This document shows, piece by piece, positions 1 to 8,860 of a stretch of DNA of 64,000 nt. The translations under genes were made by a program, and so were the position numbers. Source of the DNA: [Clostridium] scindens ATCC 35704 (GTDB lineage Bacteria; Bacillota; Clostridia; Lachnospirales; Lachnospiraceae). Within the stretch, counting starts at the first letter, position 1. Each line of letters starts with the position of its first letter. The DNA is taken from NCBI RefSeq assembly GCF_004295125.1, contig NZ_CP036170.1, positions 62,001 through 126,000 of the forward strand, in the 5' to 3' direction. The notes under the pieces were generated by a model. That model ran no database searches, was not told the origin of the DNA, and worked only from the letters and a program-made list of their open reading frames with translations.

Positions 1-354
1 GTCTATGATCTCCTTTGCCTCTTCCGGGGTCTTGATTCCCCACATTTTGCTGAATGTGTTCATGTTAAAAGGCAGATTATACATTTCATCCTTGTATCTG
101 GCAACCGGACAGTTCGTATACCGGTTGAATTCCGCAAATTGCTGTATATAATCCCATACTTCTTTGTCCGAAGTATGGAAGATATGCGCTCCATACTTAT
201 GAACTTGGATCCCTTCCACTTCTTCCGTGTAAATGTTGCCTCCTACATGAGGCCTGCGATCAATCACCAGGACTTTCTTGCCAGCCTTATTCGCTTCATA
301 GGCAAATATTGCGCCAAACAGTCCCGCCCCTACTACCAAATAGTCGTACTTCAT
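1..354 (-). CDS. glf: UDP-galactopyranose mutase, N-terminal part (runs off the left edge)
   Basis: The reverse strand from the ATG at 354-352 is open to the window edge for 118 codons. The protein begins MKYDYLVVGAGLFGAIFAYE, an FAD-binding Rossmann start (GxGxxG near residues 9-14), followed by VLVIDRRPHVGGNIYT and YGAHIFHTSDKEVWDY, the hallmark start of Glf. Glf converts UDP-galactopyranose to UDP-galactofuranose in the cytoplasm for surface polysaccharides, using reduced FAD. A GGGAAGG ribosome binding site precedes the ATG. Only the FAD-binding N-terminus is visible, so intactness cannot be judged. Confidence 0.93.
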   Translation of the reverse strand, partial: MKYDYLVVGAGLFGAIFAYEANKAGKKVLVIDRRPHVGGNIYTEEVEGIQVHKYGAHIFHTSDKEVWDYIQQFAEFNRYTNCPVARYKDEMYNLPFNMNTFSKMWGIKTPEEAKEIID

Positions 355-417
355 CTTTGCATCTGCACCTTCCCTGATTATTTCTGGTGATTATTATACC
401 CCTTCTGCTTTTATATT

Positions 418-3400
418 TCAACGGATAACCCCATCAGACCATTTGGCCTGGCTTCCCTTCTCCGTCTTTGTCACCTGAAGCTTGCAGTCAATCTGCTCCT
501 TCAGTTCATTCACATGGGAAATGATGCCTACCAGCCTCTTGTCGCCGGCCAGATCATGAAGAACCCGGATGGCCTGTTCCCTGGCTGTATCGTCCAGAGA
601 CCCGAAGCCCTCGTCCACGAACATGGTATCCAGGCGGATGGCGCCGGCTGTATTCTGCACGATGTCCGCAAGCCCCAGGGCCATTGCCAGGGACGCCATA
701 AAAGACTCACCGCCAGATAAGGTTTTTACATCCCTTACGGACGCGCTGGCCATATGGTACACATCCAGGTCAAGTCCGGCCTGGCCCTGGCTGCTTAAAT
801 TGCCTACTTCCCGGCATTGCAGGATAAATTCATTGGATGTCATACGCACCAGCCTCTGATTGGCCGCATGGATGATCTGCCGGAAGTACTGCCTCTGGAC
901 ATAGGTTTCAAAATCCATCTTTACCGTCCCGCTCAGACTGCCGTTGGCCGTCCTGCTTAAGTTTTCCAGCATTTCATACTGGCTCCTTAGGATTCCTTTC
1001 TTATCCAGATACTGCTTCAGATGCTCCTTTACGCCCTGGTTCTTCCGATTCATGCTGTAGAGGCGCATGGATTCATTCTGTACCGCCTGCGCATCCGTCT
1101 CGGCCTTCTGGATCTCTTCTAGTATCTTGTCTGTATCCGCCGGCTCCATCCCTTCCAGCTGCGCTTCTATCGTCTTAATCATGCCCGCGGTCTCATTTAC
1201 CTTGACGCGGTATTCCTGAATCTTCTGTTCCAAGAGCGCCGTTTCTTCTTCCGGCATTCTTGCGGCCTGGTATGCGGCCTCGTCCGCAAAGCCTTGCACC
1301 TTTAGCGCCTGGTTCCATGCCTCGCTTCTTATTCCTGCCTCTCTGTCAAGTTCTTCCACTGCTTCCTGACTACTTTTTTTCTGGCCTTCCAGCCTCCGCA
1401 CGGTCACCATAGATTCTTTTTCCTCGGCCTTTGCCCGTTCATAGGCCTGCTTCAAAAGTTGAAGTTCATCTTCTAGCTCTGTCAGGCGCTCTTTGGCCTG
1501 CTCTTGGGATAGAAACGGCAATCCCTGGCACTTTGCCGCAAGATCCGCCTGGATCTGCTGATACTGCTTTTTAAGTTCTCCTTGTTCTGCCTCCAGTTTG
1601 GAGTGCTGTTCTTTCAGCACGGCCAGCTGATCCTCTATCTGCCGTTCCAGAGTTTTTGCCTCTTCATGCAGCTTAGCCTCTTTGTCTGCCTTCTCATATG
1701 CCCAAGAGACCTTATGATACGCTTCTTGGCATTGCCTTTCTGCCTCCAGAATCCTATGACAGATTGCCTCCGAAGGCAGCATTCCTTCATCCGGCTCATC
1801 CTCCGTCAGTTCCCGGTACCCCCTTAAAAAGGCGTTCTTTCCAGAACCATAACGGATGGCCGCCTCCTGGAAGGCAGCAGCAGAGGCATCCCTTCTCCTC
1901 TCTGCCAGATTCCTGCTTTCCCTGGCTTCTTCCACCTCCTGCTGGGCAGGCGCTCCTTCCTTTAACGGCTGGAGGGCGGGATGGCTTGTGGCGCCGCATA
2001 CAGGACAAGGATCCCCTGCTTCAAGCCCCTGGGCAAGGATGCCCGCCTGTTCATCCAGAAAGGCCTGGTACTTTGCCTCATAGAGCGCTGCCGCGCTCAG
2101 ATAGGATTTCCGATCCTCTTCTGACCTGCAGCGCTTCCTGCGACATTCTTCCTCCAGCGACAAAAGCGTGTCAAAGGAACCTTTCAGTTCTTTCAACTGT
2201 AAAAGCCGGTGGGAGCATTGCTCCTTTTTCATCCCCAGGGCTTCCACATTCATCTTGCTTACTTCGTATAATTCCTGTGCCCTTCGCGCTTCCTCTCTGG
2301 AGTGCTTCAAGCCGTCCTCCTTCGTTTCTGCTTCTTGAAGGACCCCCTGCTTTTTCTCCAGTGCTTTTCCAAGCGCTTCTTGCTGCTCTTTCAAGGCTTC
2401 TATCTGTTCGTACCGGGGCAGGGCATCTTGGATTCTGATAATCCCCGCTTCGCATTCTGCCTTCCAATCCAGAAATTCCTGCTCCTTCTTACTCTTTACG
2501 GCTTTTAATGCTTCCGCCAGGATTTGTGCTTCCTCCAGTTTTTCTTCCGTTATACGCAGGGTCTTCCTTCCCCTGTCAAGATTCATCCTTGCCTGTGCAA
2601 GCGCCTCCTCCGCAGAAGATGCCTTTTCCGCCCGTCTCGCCTGCGCAAGTCTTCTTTCTGATTCCTGGTATCTCTCCTTCTCCTTTCCAAGTTCCTGCCA
2701 GGATTCTTTCATATTCTCATAGGTTTGGAAGAGTTCATTGCGTGCCTCTGCTTCCAGCTTCTTGCTCTTTAACTGATCCAGCCTTTTTGCCAGCCTGTCA
2801 GATATTTTCTGTTTCTCCTTTTCCAAAGCCCGTCCTTCTTGCAGGATTTCTTCCAGCGTCGCTTTTACCTCTTCATAAGGCAGGACGGCAAGGCTTTTTA
2901 TCTCTTCCCACCGTTCTTTTGAAGGAAGGGCCTTCTCCACTTCCACCCGCTCTATTTCCTGCCTGATCTCGCGCAGATTATCTTCCAGTTGATAGTAGAG
3001 CCTGCCCGCGTTTTTCTTTAATTCCTCCTGCACCCTGTAATAGAGCCTGGTCTGGAATATTTTCGTAAATATTTTCTTGCGCTCTTTAGATTCGGCATGC
3101 AGAAGTTTCAGGAAATCTCCCTGGGCGATCATGGCAATCTGGGTAAATTGAACCGAATCCAGGCCGATGATCTCCTCGATCTTCTGATCCGTCTCCCGCT
3201 TTTTGCCTTGAAAGACGCTCCCATCCGGCAGGATCAGTTCAACCTTGGAAGGTTCCTTCACATATCTGGGAGAGCCGTCCGCATAGCGCCGTTTTCCCAG
3301 CCGGATATATTCCGGATTCCTGCGGATCGTATATTCCTTTCCCTGATAGGAGAATGTGTATTCCACATAAGTACCCATATCTTCCGAAGCATACTGGCTG

Positions 3401-3597
3401 CGCATCATATTCCCGTCCCGCGCTCCGCCGCTGGTCTGGTCATACAGCGCATAAGTAATGGCATCAAATATGGTCGTCTTCCCGGATCCCGTATCCCCGG
3501 TTATCAGGAACAGCCCTTGCTGCACTCCCTGAAAATCTATCGTCGTCACTTCTGCATAGGAGCCGAAGGCTGACATCACTAATCTGATCGGCTTCAT
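418..3597 (-). CDS. sbcC: SbcC, nuclease SbcCD ATPase subunit (Rad50-like)
   Basis: This 1059-residue protein is the SMC/Rad50-type ATPase that works with SbcD to cut hairpins and process DNA double-strand ends. Walker A (GDTGSGKTT) lies at residues 34-42. Two long charged coiled-coil arms flank a zinc-hook motif CPVC near residue 530. The ABC signature LSGGESFMASLAMALGL lies near residue 957 and Walker B MFVDEGFGSLDD near 990. Length and domain order are typical. The start MKPIRLVMSAFGSYA matches the usual SbcC N-terminus and overlaps the sbcD stop by 4 nt (ATGA), so the two are translationally coupled. The gene downstream (glf) is a separate unit 64 nt away. Confidence 0.96.
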   Translation of the reverse strand: MKPIRLVMSAFGSYAEVTTIDFQGVQQGLFLITGDTGSGKTTIFDAITYALYDQTSGGARDGNMMRSQYASEDMGTYVEYTFSYQGKEYTIRRNPEYIRLGKRRYADGSPRYVKEPSKVELILPDGSVFQGKKRETDQKIEEIIGLDSVQFTQIAMIAQGDFLKLLHAESKERKKIFTKIFQTRLYYRVQEELKKNAGRLYYQLEDNLREIRQEIERVEVEKALPSKERWEEIKSLAVLPYEEVKATLEEILQEGRALEKEKQKISDRLAKRLDQLKSKKLEAEARNELFQTYENMKESWQELGKEKERYQESERRLAQARRAEKASSAEEALAQARMNLDRGRKTLRITEEKLEEAQILAEALKAVKSKKEQEFLDWKAECEAGIIRIQDALPRYEQIEALKEQQEALGKALEKKQGVLQEAETKEDGLKHSREEARRAQELYEVSKMNVEALGMKKEQCSHRLLQLKELKGSFDTLLSLEEECRRKRCRSEEDRKSYLSAAALYEAKYQAFLDEQAGILAQGLEAGDPCPVCGATSHPALQPLKEGAPAQQEVEEARESRNLAERRRDASAAAFQEAAIRYGSGKNAFLRGYRELTEDEPDEGMLPSEAICHRILEAERQCQEAYHKVSWAYEKADKEAKLHEEAKTLERQIEDQLAVLKEQHSKLEAEQGELKKQYQQIQADLAAKCQGLPFLSQEQAKERLTELEDELQLLKQAYERAKAEEKESMVTVRRLEGQKKSSQEAVEELDREAGIRSEAWNQALKVQGFADEAAYQAARMPEEETALLEQKIQEYRVKVNETAGMIKTIEAQLEGMEPADTDKILEEIQKAETDAQAVQNESMRLYSMNRKNQGVKEHLKQYLDKKGILRSQYEMLENLSRTANGSLSGTVKMDFETYVQRQYFRQIIHAANQRLVRMTSNEFILQCREVGNLSSQGQAGLDLDVYHMASASVRDVKTLSGGESFMASLAMALGLADIVQNTAGAIRLDTMFVDEGFGSLDDTAREQAIRVLHDLAGDKRLVGIISHVNELKEQIDCKLQVTKTEKGSQAKWSDGVIR

Positions 3598-4754
3598 CGC
3601 TCTTCTCCCTCCGCCTCGTCAAACATCTTCTTCATAATTTCCAATTCTTCCTGTGCAAGCTGTCTGCCCTGCATCTCCTGATAGAAATCACAGAATGTCT
3701 CCAGGGGGTCTTTAAGCACCAGTTCCTCGTCCATCTCCCGCAGCTTATTTCTGGTTCTGGTATTGTCTGCCTTTACCTCCAGGATCCGGTCAAATACTTC
3801 TTCCAGCTGTTCTTTGGGCTTATAGGGATCCACCTCGTCAGTCAGCGTAATGCTGACATAATCATCCCGCTCCTTTTCATTCGCTCCCTCAAGAATCTCC
3901 GCTAGATTCCCCCTCTTCTTTTTGACATCCCGGAGAGGATGAAGCGCAAGCCGCTCTGCTTTGGGAGGCGCGCCCTTCTGGGAAAGGGTTACCAGCGTAA
4001 GCGCCTTTTCCTGGCCAGACTCGCTGACCGAATATTTCAGCAGCGTGCCGCAGTAGCAGATATGAGGCATGCCCACGCACTGGGCGCCGTGCAGATGCCC
4101 CAGAGCCACATAGTCAAACGCCTTTACCGCCCCAATATCCACATTATCGATTCCTCCTACAGAAAATGTCTCCGAATCGCAAGTCTTCGGCAGTTCATTT
4201 CCCGTATAGAATTGATGGGAGATCAGCACGTTGCGCCTGCCGCAGTAGTCAATCTCTTCTCGCCTGATCAGTTCTGCGACAGCATCCCCATAAGTCTGAG
4301 GCGGTTCTTCCGGAAATACGTTTCTTACATAGGAAGGCTTCAAAAACGGCAGCAGATAAAAATCCACCTCGCCATATTCATCGTTTAGCGTCACCTTGCG
4401 TATGTGCTCTCCCTCTGTCCTTGGAGCCGTCCCCGCAAGATAGATCTGGTGGTTTTTCAGAATGTCGGAAGCATAATCAAGCCTCTGGGCCGAATCATGG
4501 TTTCCACTGATGATGAGTAACGGAATAGCCGGGGTAATCTCAGAAAGAGAGGTCAGAAATTCGTCGAAGACGGCGACCGCTTCCGCTGAAGGCACAGATT
4601 TGTCATAGATGTCTCCTGCAATGATGATGGCATCCGGACGGAGGTCTTTCGCATACGCCACCACTTCCTCCAGTATGGCCTCCTGATCCTCTCTTAAATT
4701 ATAACGGTGCAGCTGCTTGCCGATATGCAAGTCTGAAAGATGAAAAAATCTCAT
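3594..4754 (-). CDS. sbcD: SbcD, nuclease SbcCD subunit D (Mre11-like)
   Basis: A calcineurin-like metallophosphoesterase of 386 residues that forms the nuclease half of SbcCD. Metal-binding phosphoesterase motifs are all present: HLSDLHIGK at the N-terminus, AGDIYDKS near residue 50, SGNHDS near residue 85, and GHLHG near residue 225. I chose the ATG at 4754 over the GTG two codons upstream because the AGGA ribosome binding site stands 9 nt from the ATG but only 3 nt from the GTG. It is the first gene of the sbcDC pair; its stop overlaps the sbcC start. Confidence 0.96.
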   Translation of the reverse strand: MRFFHLSDLHIGKQLHRYNLREDQEAILEEVVAYAKDLRPDAIIIAGDIYDKSVPSAEAVAVFDEFLTSLSEITPAIPLLIISGNHDSAQRLDYASDILKNHQIYLAGTAPRTEGEHIRKVTLNDEYGEVDFYLLPFLKPSYVRNVFPEEPPQTYGDAVAELIRREEIDYCGRRNVLISHQFYTGNELPKTCDSETFSVGGIDNVDIGAVKAFDYVALGHLHGAQCVGMPHICYCGTLLKYSVSESGQEKALTLVTLSQKGAPPKAERLALHPLRDVKKKRGNLAEILEGANEKERDDYVSITLTDEVDPYKPKEQLEEVFDRILEVKADNTRTRNKLREMDEELVLKDPLETFCDFYQEMQGRQLAQEELEIMKKMFDEAEGEER

Positions 4755-4838
4755 GGTCACCAGTCCTTCCTATATTTCGCATCGGAGACGATTGCAGATA
4801 TGATCGGCACGAATGCCTATTCTATAATCCGCCTTGGC

Positions 4839-6266
4839 CTACATCAGGAACCGGAACCAATTGAACATGCCGACAAGGCGGATTCGCTGTTCCCGCTTTT
4901 TAGTCAGTTCCTGCCTCTCGACTCCTTCCGGGATCTCATAATGCTCTTCGTCCAGGACTTTTACAGAATCTGCCTCATATGCATCCATATAGCCCTTTAG
5001 CTGACTAGTTACTTCCTTACTGTCAACCACCAGCATCAGTTCCGTATCCAGATATGCGCTTCTCATGTCCATATTAAACGAGCCTACAATCGCAAGTTCA
5101 TCTCCTATGGTAATACTCTTTCCATGGTAAGACACCCCGCCTTCATACTCCTGGATTTTAAGGCCTGTCTCCAGAAGCCTTCCTTTATTTTTCTGATAAT
5201 CTGACGCTCCAAAAGGATTCCCATTATTGGCAACCGAATTGGTCATCATGGTTACATTGGGATTTTCCTCGCAGATTTCCGCAAATGACTGGTACATCCA
5301 GTCATTGCAGATGACATAGGGCGTATGGATCGCCACTTCCTCATCCGTCTCTTCCATCAGCCGCTTCAGGGAATAGAACAGCGTCGGTTCCTTGGAGTAT
5401 ACATGGGTGGGGTTGTAAAGAAGCGTAATGCGGTTCACTTCAAAAGTACGCTCTGCATAGTCACGCGCTTTCCCCATGTCCGGAAACTCCTTGTTCATCT
5501 TCTGGTACCGCTTCTTTAATTCCTCCCTGGCCTGGGCCACTTTCTCTTTGGATGCATTCTTCGAATCGTTATAAAAAGGCTTGCAGACATCAAGATTCCA
5601 TACAGACTCAAAGTACTCTTCCAACTGGTGGATGGAACTTTCCTGATTTTCAGGTTCTGGCGTATAGACCAGCACATCCCTGTCATAATTCTTATATCCA
5701 TGATCTCCCAGGAAATAATCATAGGTGTTCCTGCCTCCCAGCAGATAGAGATCGTCGTCTATGATCACATATTTGTCATGAAGTCGTCCCATGCTCTTCC
5801 AGGGCATCAGCAGATTAATCCGGTTATAGATCCTGATCTCCACCTTGTCCATGGTGGACAGCGCCTGAAAATATGCATTGCCATCCATCTGCTGCAGCGC
5901 CGAGAATCCGTCCACCAGAATCTTTACATCCACGCCCCGGTCTGCCGCCTCGATCAATGCGGCGATCACGTCCTTTCCGCTCTTATCTGCATGAAAGTCA
6001 AAGGTGGACAGAATAATCCGGTCCTTCGCCTGTGCAAACATATTCAATCGTTCTTTCAACGCCTCTTCATTATCTTCGATCACGCAGGCCCTGTCGCAGG
6101 AAGCCTGATCCGAATAGTATTCCTTGGGGTCGAAGCCCTCCTGATATTCTTTGCTCACCTGGGGATGCCTGATATAGGACAGTATGATTCCCAATAGCAC
6201 ATATAGAATGAATGCCACAATGATAAATACCAAATACCTCAATTTAAACCTCAGTCTCTTCTTCAA
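4839..6266 (-). CDS. Membrane-anchored phospholipase D-family protein (cardiolipin synthase-like)
   Basis: 475 residues with one N-terminal membrane segment (about residues 10-31) followed by two phospholipase D half-domains. The first HKD motif is intact (RLHDKYVIIDDD, near residue 165). The second reads YHGKSITIGDE, so the aspartate is displaced by one position, a variation seen in this superfamily. It starts at a TTG with an AGAGGA ribosome binding site and overlaps the stop of the upstream phosphatidyltransferase gene. Pairing with a CDP-alcohol phosphatidyltransferase suggests a role in phosphatidylglycerol/cardiolipin synthesis, but PLD proteins also include nucleases and phosphatidyltransferases of other specificity, so the substrate is an inference. 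Confidence 0.85.
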   Translation of the reverse strand: MKKRLRFKLRYLVFIIVAFILYVLLGIILSYIRHPQVSKEYQEGFDPKEYYSDQASCDRACVIEDNEEALKERLNMFAQAKDRIILSTFDFHADKSGKDVIAALIEAADRGVDVKILVDGFSALQQMDGNAYFQALSTMDKVEIRIYNRINLLMPWKSMGRLHDKYVIIDDDLYLLGGRNTYDYFLGDHGYKNYDRDVLVYTPEPENQESSIHQLEEYFESVWNLDVCKPFYNDSKNASKEKVAQAREELKKRYQKMNKEFPDMGKARDYAERTFEVNRITLLYNPTHVYSKEPTLFYSLKRLMEETDEEVAIHTPYVICNDWMYQSFAEICEENPNVTMMTNSVANNGNPFGASDYQKNKGRLLETGLKIQEYEGGVSYHGKSITIGDELAIVGSFNMDMRSAYLDTELMLVVDSKEVTSQLKGYMDAYEADSVKVLDEEHYEIPEGVERQELTKKREQRIRLVGMFNWFRFLM

Positions 6267-6841
6267 TGTGATTCCTCTTCTCCTGCTTCTTTTCGCATGC
6301 GCCCGTAAAACAGCACATAACTTGCCAATGTAAACAGCATAATCAGGCAGCAGAGGCCTATCATGGCCTTAGTCGCCATAGCCGGCAGCCCTGGTATCAG
6401 AAGAAGAAGGAATATCATTACATAGGTGTATGCGGTGCATACCTTTCCATACCACTGGGCACCGTCCATATGCCGTCCTTTTTTCATCATCAGGCCTCCC
6501 ATAATGAGCATATAGCCTTCTTTGACGATATACAGCAGTACTACCGCACGCATCAATGGATAGCGAAAAGTCAGGCTTAAGATGACTGCCCCAAGGGTCA
6601 GTTTGTCCGCTATGGGGTCCAGGATCTTTCCCCATTCTGTAATCAGATCGAACCGCCTTGCAATCTTTCCGTCAAAGCAGTCCGTAAGCCCTGAGATTCC
6701 GATCACCGCGGCAGCCTTCACATAATCCGCCGTCCCGCTTGCGTTAAAATAAAGCCATAAGTATACAGGTATCAGTATGATCCTGAAGTATCCCATCAGA
6801 TTCGGGACTGAAAAATATTCCCGCTTCCAGTCTTGTCTCAC
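6263..6841 (-). CDS. CDP-alcohol phosphatidyltransferase family protein (PgsA-like)
   Basis: A 192-residue polytopic membrane enzyme carrying the complete CDP-alcohol phosphotransferase signature DGx2ARx8Gx3Dx3D: DGKIARRFDL, then EWGKILDPIADK (around residues 58-81). The family moves a phosphatidyl group from CDP-diacylglycerol onto an alcohol, most often glycerol-3-phosphate (PgsA). The start is a GTG at 6841 that overlaps the stop of a 26-codon ORF (GTGA), and the gene overlaps the phospholipase D-like gene downstream. It may be a second, non-housekeeping PgsA paralogue dedicated to that partner; substrate specificity cannot be read from the sequence. Confidence 0.87.
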   Translation of the reverse strand: MRQDWKREYFSVPNLMGYFRIILIPVYLWLYFNASGTADYVKAAAVIGISGLTDCFDGKIARRFDLITEWGKILDPIADKLTLGAVILSLTFRYPLMRAVVLLYIVKEGYMLIMGGLMMKKGRHMDGAQWYGKVCTAYTYVMIFLLLLIPGLPAMATKAMIGLCCLIMLFTLASYVLFYGRMRKEAGEEESH

Positions 6842-6918
6842 CGTACATTCATCCCTTCCAGCATTTGTCTTGCTTCCTGCACATAGTAGAGGCGTCCGCC
6901 CTTTTCTGTCTCATCCAT
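6838..6918 (-). CDS. Short ORF (26 codons) coupled to the phosphatidyltransferase
   Basis: An ATG at 6918-6916 preceded by a strong GGAGG site 7-8 nt away opens a 26-codon frame beginning MDETEKGGRLYYVQEARQML and ending in TGA that overlaps the GTG start of the next gene. The peptide is hydrophilic with no membrane segment. It has the best ribosome binding site of this operon, while the downstream GTG has no strong site of its own, so the short ORF probably delivers ribosomes to it. Whether the peptide itself has a job is unknown; I do not recognise it. Confidence 0.55.
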   Translation of the reverse strand: MDETEKGGRLYYVQEARQMLEGMNVR

Positions 6919-7196
6919 ATGTAAGCCTCCTGTTTTTAAGTAATTGTATTGCTTGAATTTATTTTTTTCCTTTACTATACTTCTATTTTCATATTTTTGC
7001 AAGCTATACGTCTGCAAGAGACCTGCTAACCTGGATCTTCGCTATGACTGCATAGTTCGGATCCCCCAGCACACTGCCATCAGTTGCTGTTCTGCCTCTT
7101 TTGGAATATTCAAGCATTAACCAGCCAGCCCGAGTGCGGTTCTTCGCCTCGGACTGGCTTTGCTTTCCTTACAATTGATACTTTCAGGTTCCTTTT
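6919..7196. other. Intergenic stretch with a hairpin and a doubtful 37-codon frame
   Basis: This 278-nt gap separates two minus-strand units. It holds the hairpin at 7123-7159. Just beyond it, a minus-strand frame (7117-7004, MLEYSKRGRTATDGSVLGDP at its start) is open for 37 codons but has no ribosome binding site; it could be a gene remnant or chance. The AT-rich part at 6940-7000 may hold the promoter of the phospholipid operon, but I could not assign clear -35/-10 boxes. Confidence 0.3.
7123..7159. terminator. Hairpin downstream of the C45 hydrolase gene
   Basis: Arms 7123-7134 and 7148-7159 pair over 12 bp with one G-T type mismatch, around a 13-nt loop. The plus-strand side is followed by a T-rich run, the minus-strand side less so. 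Its place just after the minus-strand gene ending at 7197 fits a terminator. Confidence 0.5.
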
Positions 7197-8612
7197 CTAC
7201 CGCATATCGCTCTTTAGTCTTGTCCACGACCGGCTCGGCCTGTCTTTCAGAAATTCTCTCAGATACTCGAACTGCGGATGCTTCTTCAGAAATTCCTCCG
7301 CATAAAAAGGCATCCCGCAGGGACTCCCCCATCTGGCCCATAAACTCAGTTCCTTCGCGTCCTCGCTGTCGGCGGTCACCGCATCCACCGCTCCCCTTGG
7401 CTGGAAGGGAACCGGCCTCCCCGGCTGGCTCATGTACGCCCTGTCATCCAGTTCATAATGGGCGCATACCGTTCGGGAGCATGGATTCTCCCTATTCAGG
7501 TATACATCGAAATGATCCGCCAGAATCTCCTGCGCAGCCAGATTATCTATCCTCCCCTTATATTCTTCCAGGAGCCAGGGAAGGCGAACCTGTCTTGCTC
7601 CCTGGTGCCGCCGGATATCCGCGAAACCGCTGTTCTCGCATTCCAAGTTGCGGATTCTAGGATCCAAAGGTGCATTAAAGCCTGCATAATATCCATCAGA
7701 GGTCCTGTCTATATGATAAAACTTAAGACCTGCCTCAAACCGCATGATCTCTCCAGTCTCAATGTCCCCTGCCAGCCAGGTATTGGCATACCCGCCGTTA
7801 TTGTCTTCCCAGAAAAGTTCTACGAATTCATCCAGGCATTCCGCATACTGGACGGCTCGCCGAATCCTCGCGAACTCTGGCGCGCCGTCGCAGTCATAAG
7901 CATTGAATCCTCCAATGGTGGTCTCTGTTATCATCAGTCCTCTTCCCTCTCCAACCCGGATCTCATAGAAATCGGAAAGGCTATGGATATAACCCGGGCA
8001 GGACTGCATGAGAAAGTGATTCCCTTCTGCCGGAGCCAGATCTACTACTACATTCATATAATTGCTATTCTCATACGGCGTAAATCTATTGTGTGCCATA
8101 ACAATCCTTCCATCAGTCGTGTATGTCCCCGTTGCTATAAATGCGCTGCAGTGATCCCCAGCTCCAGAAGGAAATCTTTTCAAGGTTCTTCCGCCTGCAT
8201 GCCGGATACCATGCTGTACGTCCAGGCTATCATAGAGTTCTGGCGCTGCGTTGGGGATCCAGGAACCGGTAAGTTCCTCATACCCATTCCACAGAATCAG
8301 ATCATCCAGCGTCACTGGACAGTCCGGTATGACTTGCCTGACTCCCTGTACCATGCCCTGCATTTCTTCCATAAATTCTTTGTAAGGCTTCCTGCATAAG
8401 TGCTCCTTCCATTTATGCAAAATACTGATCTCGCTTTCTTTCAAAAACTCCCATTCTATGCCCGTCTGGAGCATTACCAGCCGGGACGCCTCCCTTATGG
8501 CATTTGTGATTTCTTTTGCCATGAGCCTCCCATAGGAGACACCCCGGTCAAAAGGCGCTCCCTCGATATGGATAAATTCCCATCCATCCCTTGCGAATCT
8601 ATTTCTTTCCAT
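7197..8612 (-). CDS. C45-type Ntn hydrolase / acyltransferase-like protein
   Basis: About 471 residues. A central GDHCSAFIATGTYTTDG segment offers the cysteine that, in the C45 (acyl-CoA:6-aminopenicillanate acyltransferase / phospholipase B-like) family, becomes the N-terminal nucleophile after self-cleavage; it would lie near residue 155. Downstream, MAHNRFTPYEN and ETTIGGFNAYDCDG fit the Ntn fold. No signal peptide is evident. Substrates of this family include N-acyl amides and amino-acid conjugates; which one applies here is unknown. I chose the ATG at 8612 (GAGGGAAG upstream) but the ATG six codons earlier at 8630 is also possible. It stands alone, ending before a hairpin. Confidence 0.72.
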   Translation of the reverse strand: MERNRFARDGWEFIHIEGAPFDRGVSYGRLMAKEITNAIREASRLVMLQTGIEWEFLKESEISILHKWKEHLCRKPYKEFMEEMQGMVQGVRQVIPDCPVTLDDLILWNGYEELTGSWIPNAAPELYDSLDVQHGIRHAGGRTLKRFPSGAGDHCSAFIATGTYTTDGRIVMAHNRFTPYENSNYMNVVVDLAPAEGNHFLMQSCPGYIHSLSDFYEIRVGEGRGLMITETTIGGFNAYDCDGAPEFARIRRAVQYAECLDEFVELFWEDNNGGYANTWLAGDIETGEIMRFEAGLKFYHIDRTSDGYYAGFNAPLDPRIRNLECENSGFADIRRHQGARQVRLPWLLEEYKGRIDNLAAQEILADHFDVYLNRENPCSRTVCAHYELDDRAYMSQPGRPVPFQPRGAVDAVTADSEDAKELSLWARWGSPCGMPFYAEEFLKKHPQFEYLREFLKDRPSRSWTRLKSDMR

Positions 8613-8630
8613 AATAAATACTTCCCTCAT

Positions 8631-8860
8631 AATTCTACTTCTCTTGTTATAATTTCCAGGTCATCTCGCTCCAATTCGCTTGAAATCTAATTATCCAACC
8701 CAGGAAAGTTTCGGGGATAAATGTGAATGTTTGGAGCCGTTACATATCCGTACAGAAATGAAGCGCAGGATCCAAAAACTGGCTGCCCTATACGGAAATT
8801 AGGACAATCAAGTTATCCTTTATTTCAAGGACGTCCTTAATCACTTTAAGGAGAAAAAAT
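8631..8860. other. Divergent intergenic region
   Basis: A 230-nt gap between the divergent C45 hydrolase and the broken serine hydrolase. A plus-strand frame at about 8722-8804 reads like the tail of some protein (KRRIQKLAALYGN then stop) but lacks a start and cannot be identified. An AAGGAG ribosome binding site ends the gap in front of 8861. Confidence 0.3.

Noticed and set aside
1698-2438. 246-codon plus-strand ORF inside sbcC
   Set aside because: It is antisense to the coiled-coil region of sbcC, is proline- and serine-rich with no domain, and has no ribosome binding site.
7197-8612. Bile salt hydrolase / choloylglycine hydrolase
   Set aside because: The cysteine is internal and not at position 2, and the length and motifs fit the C45 branch rather than the C59 family.
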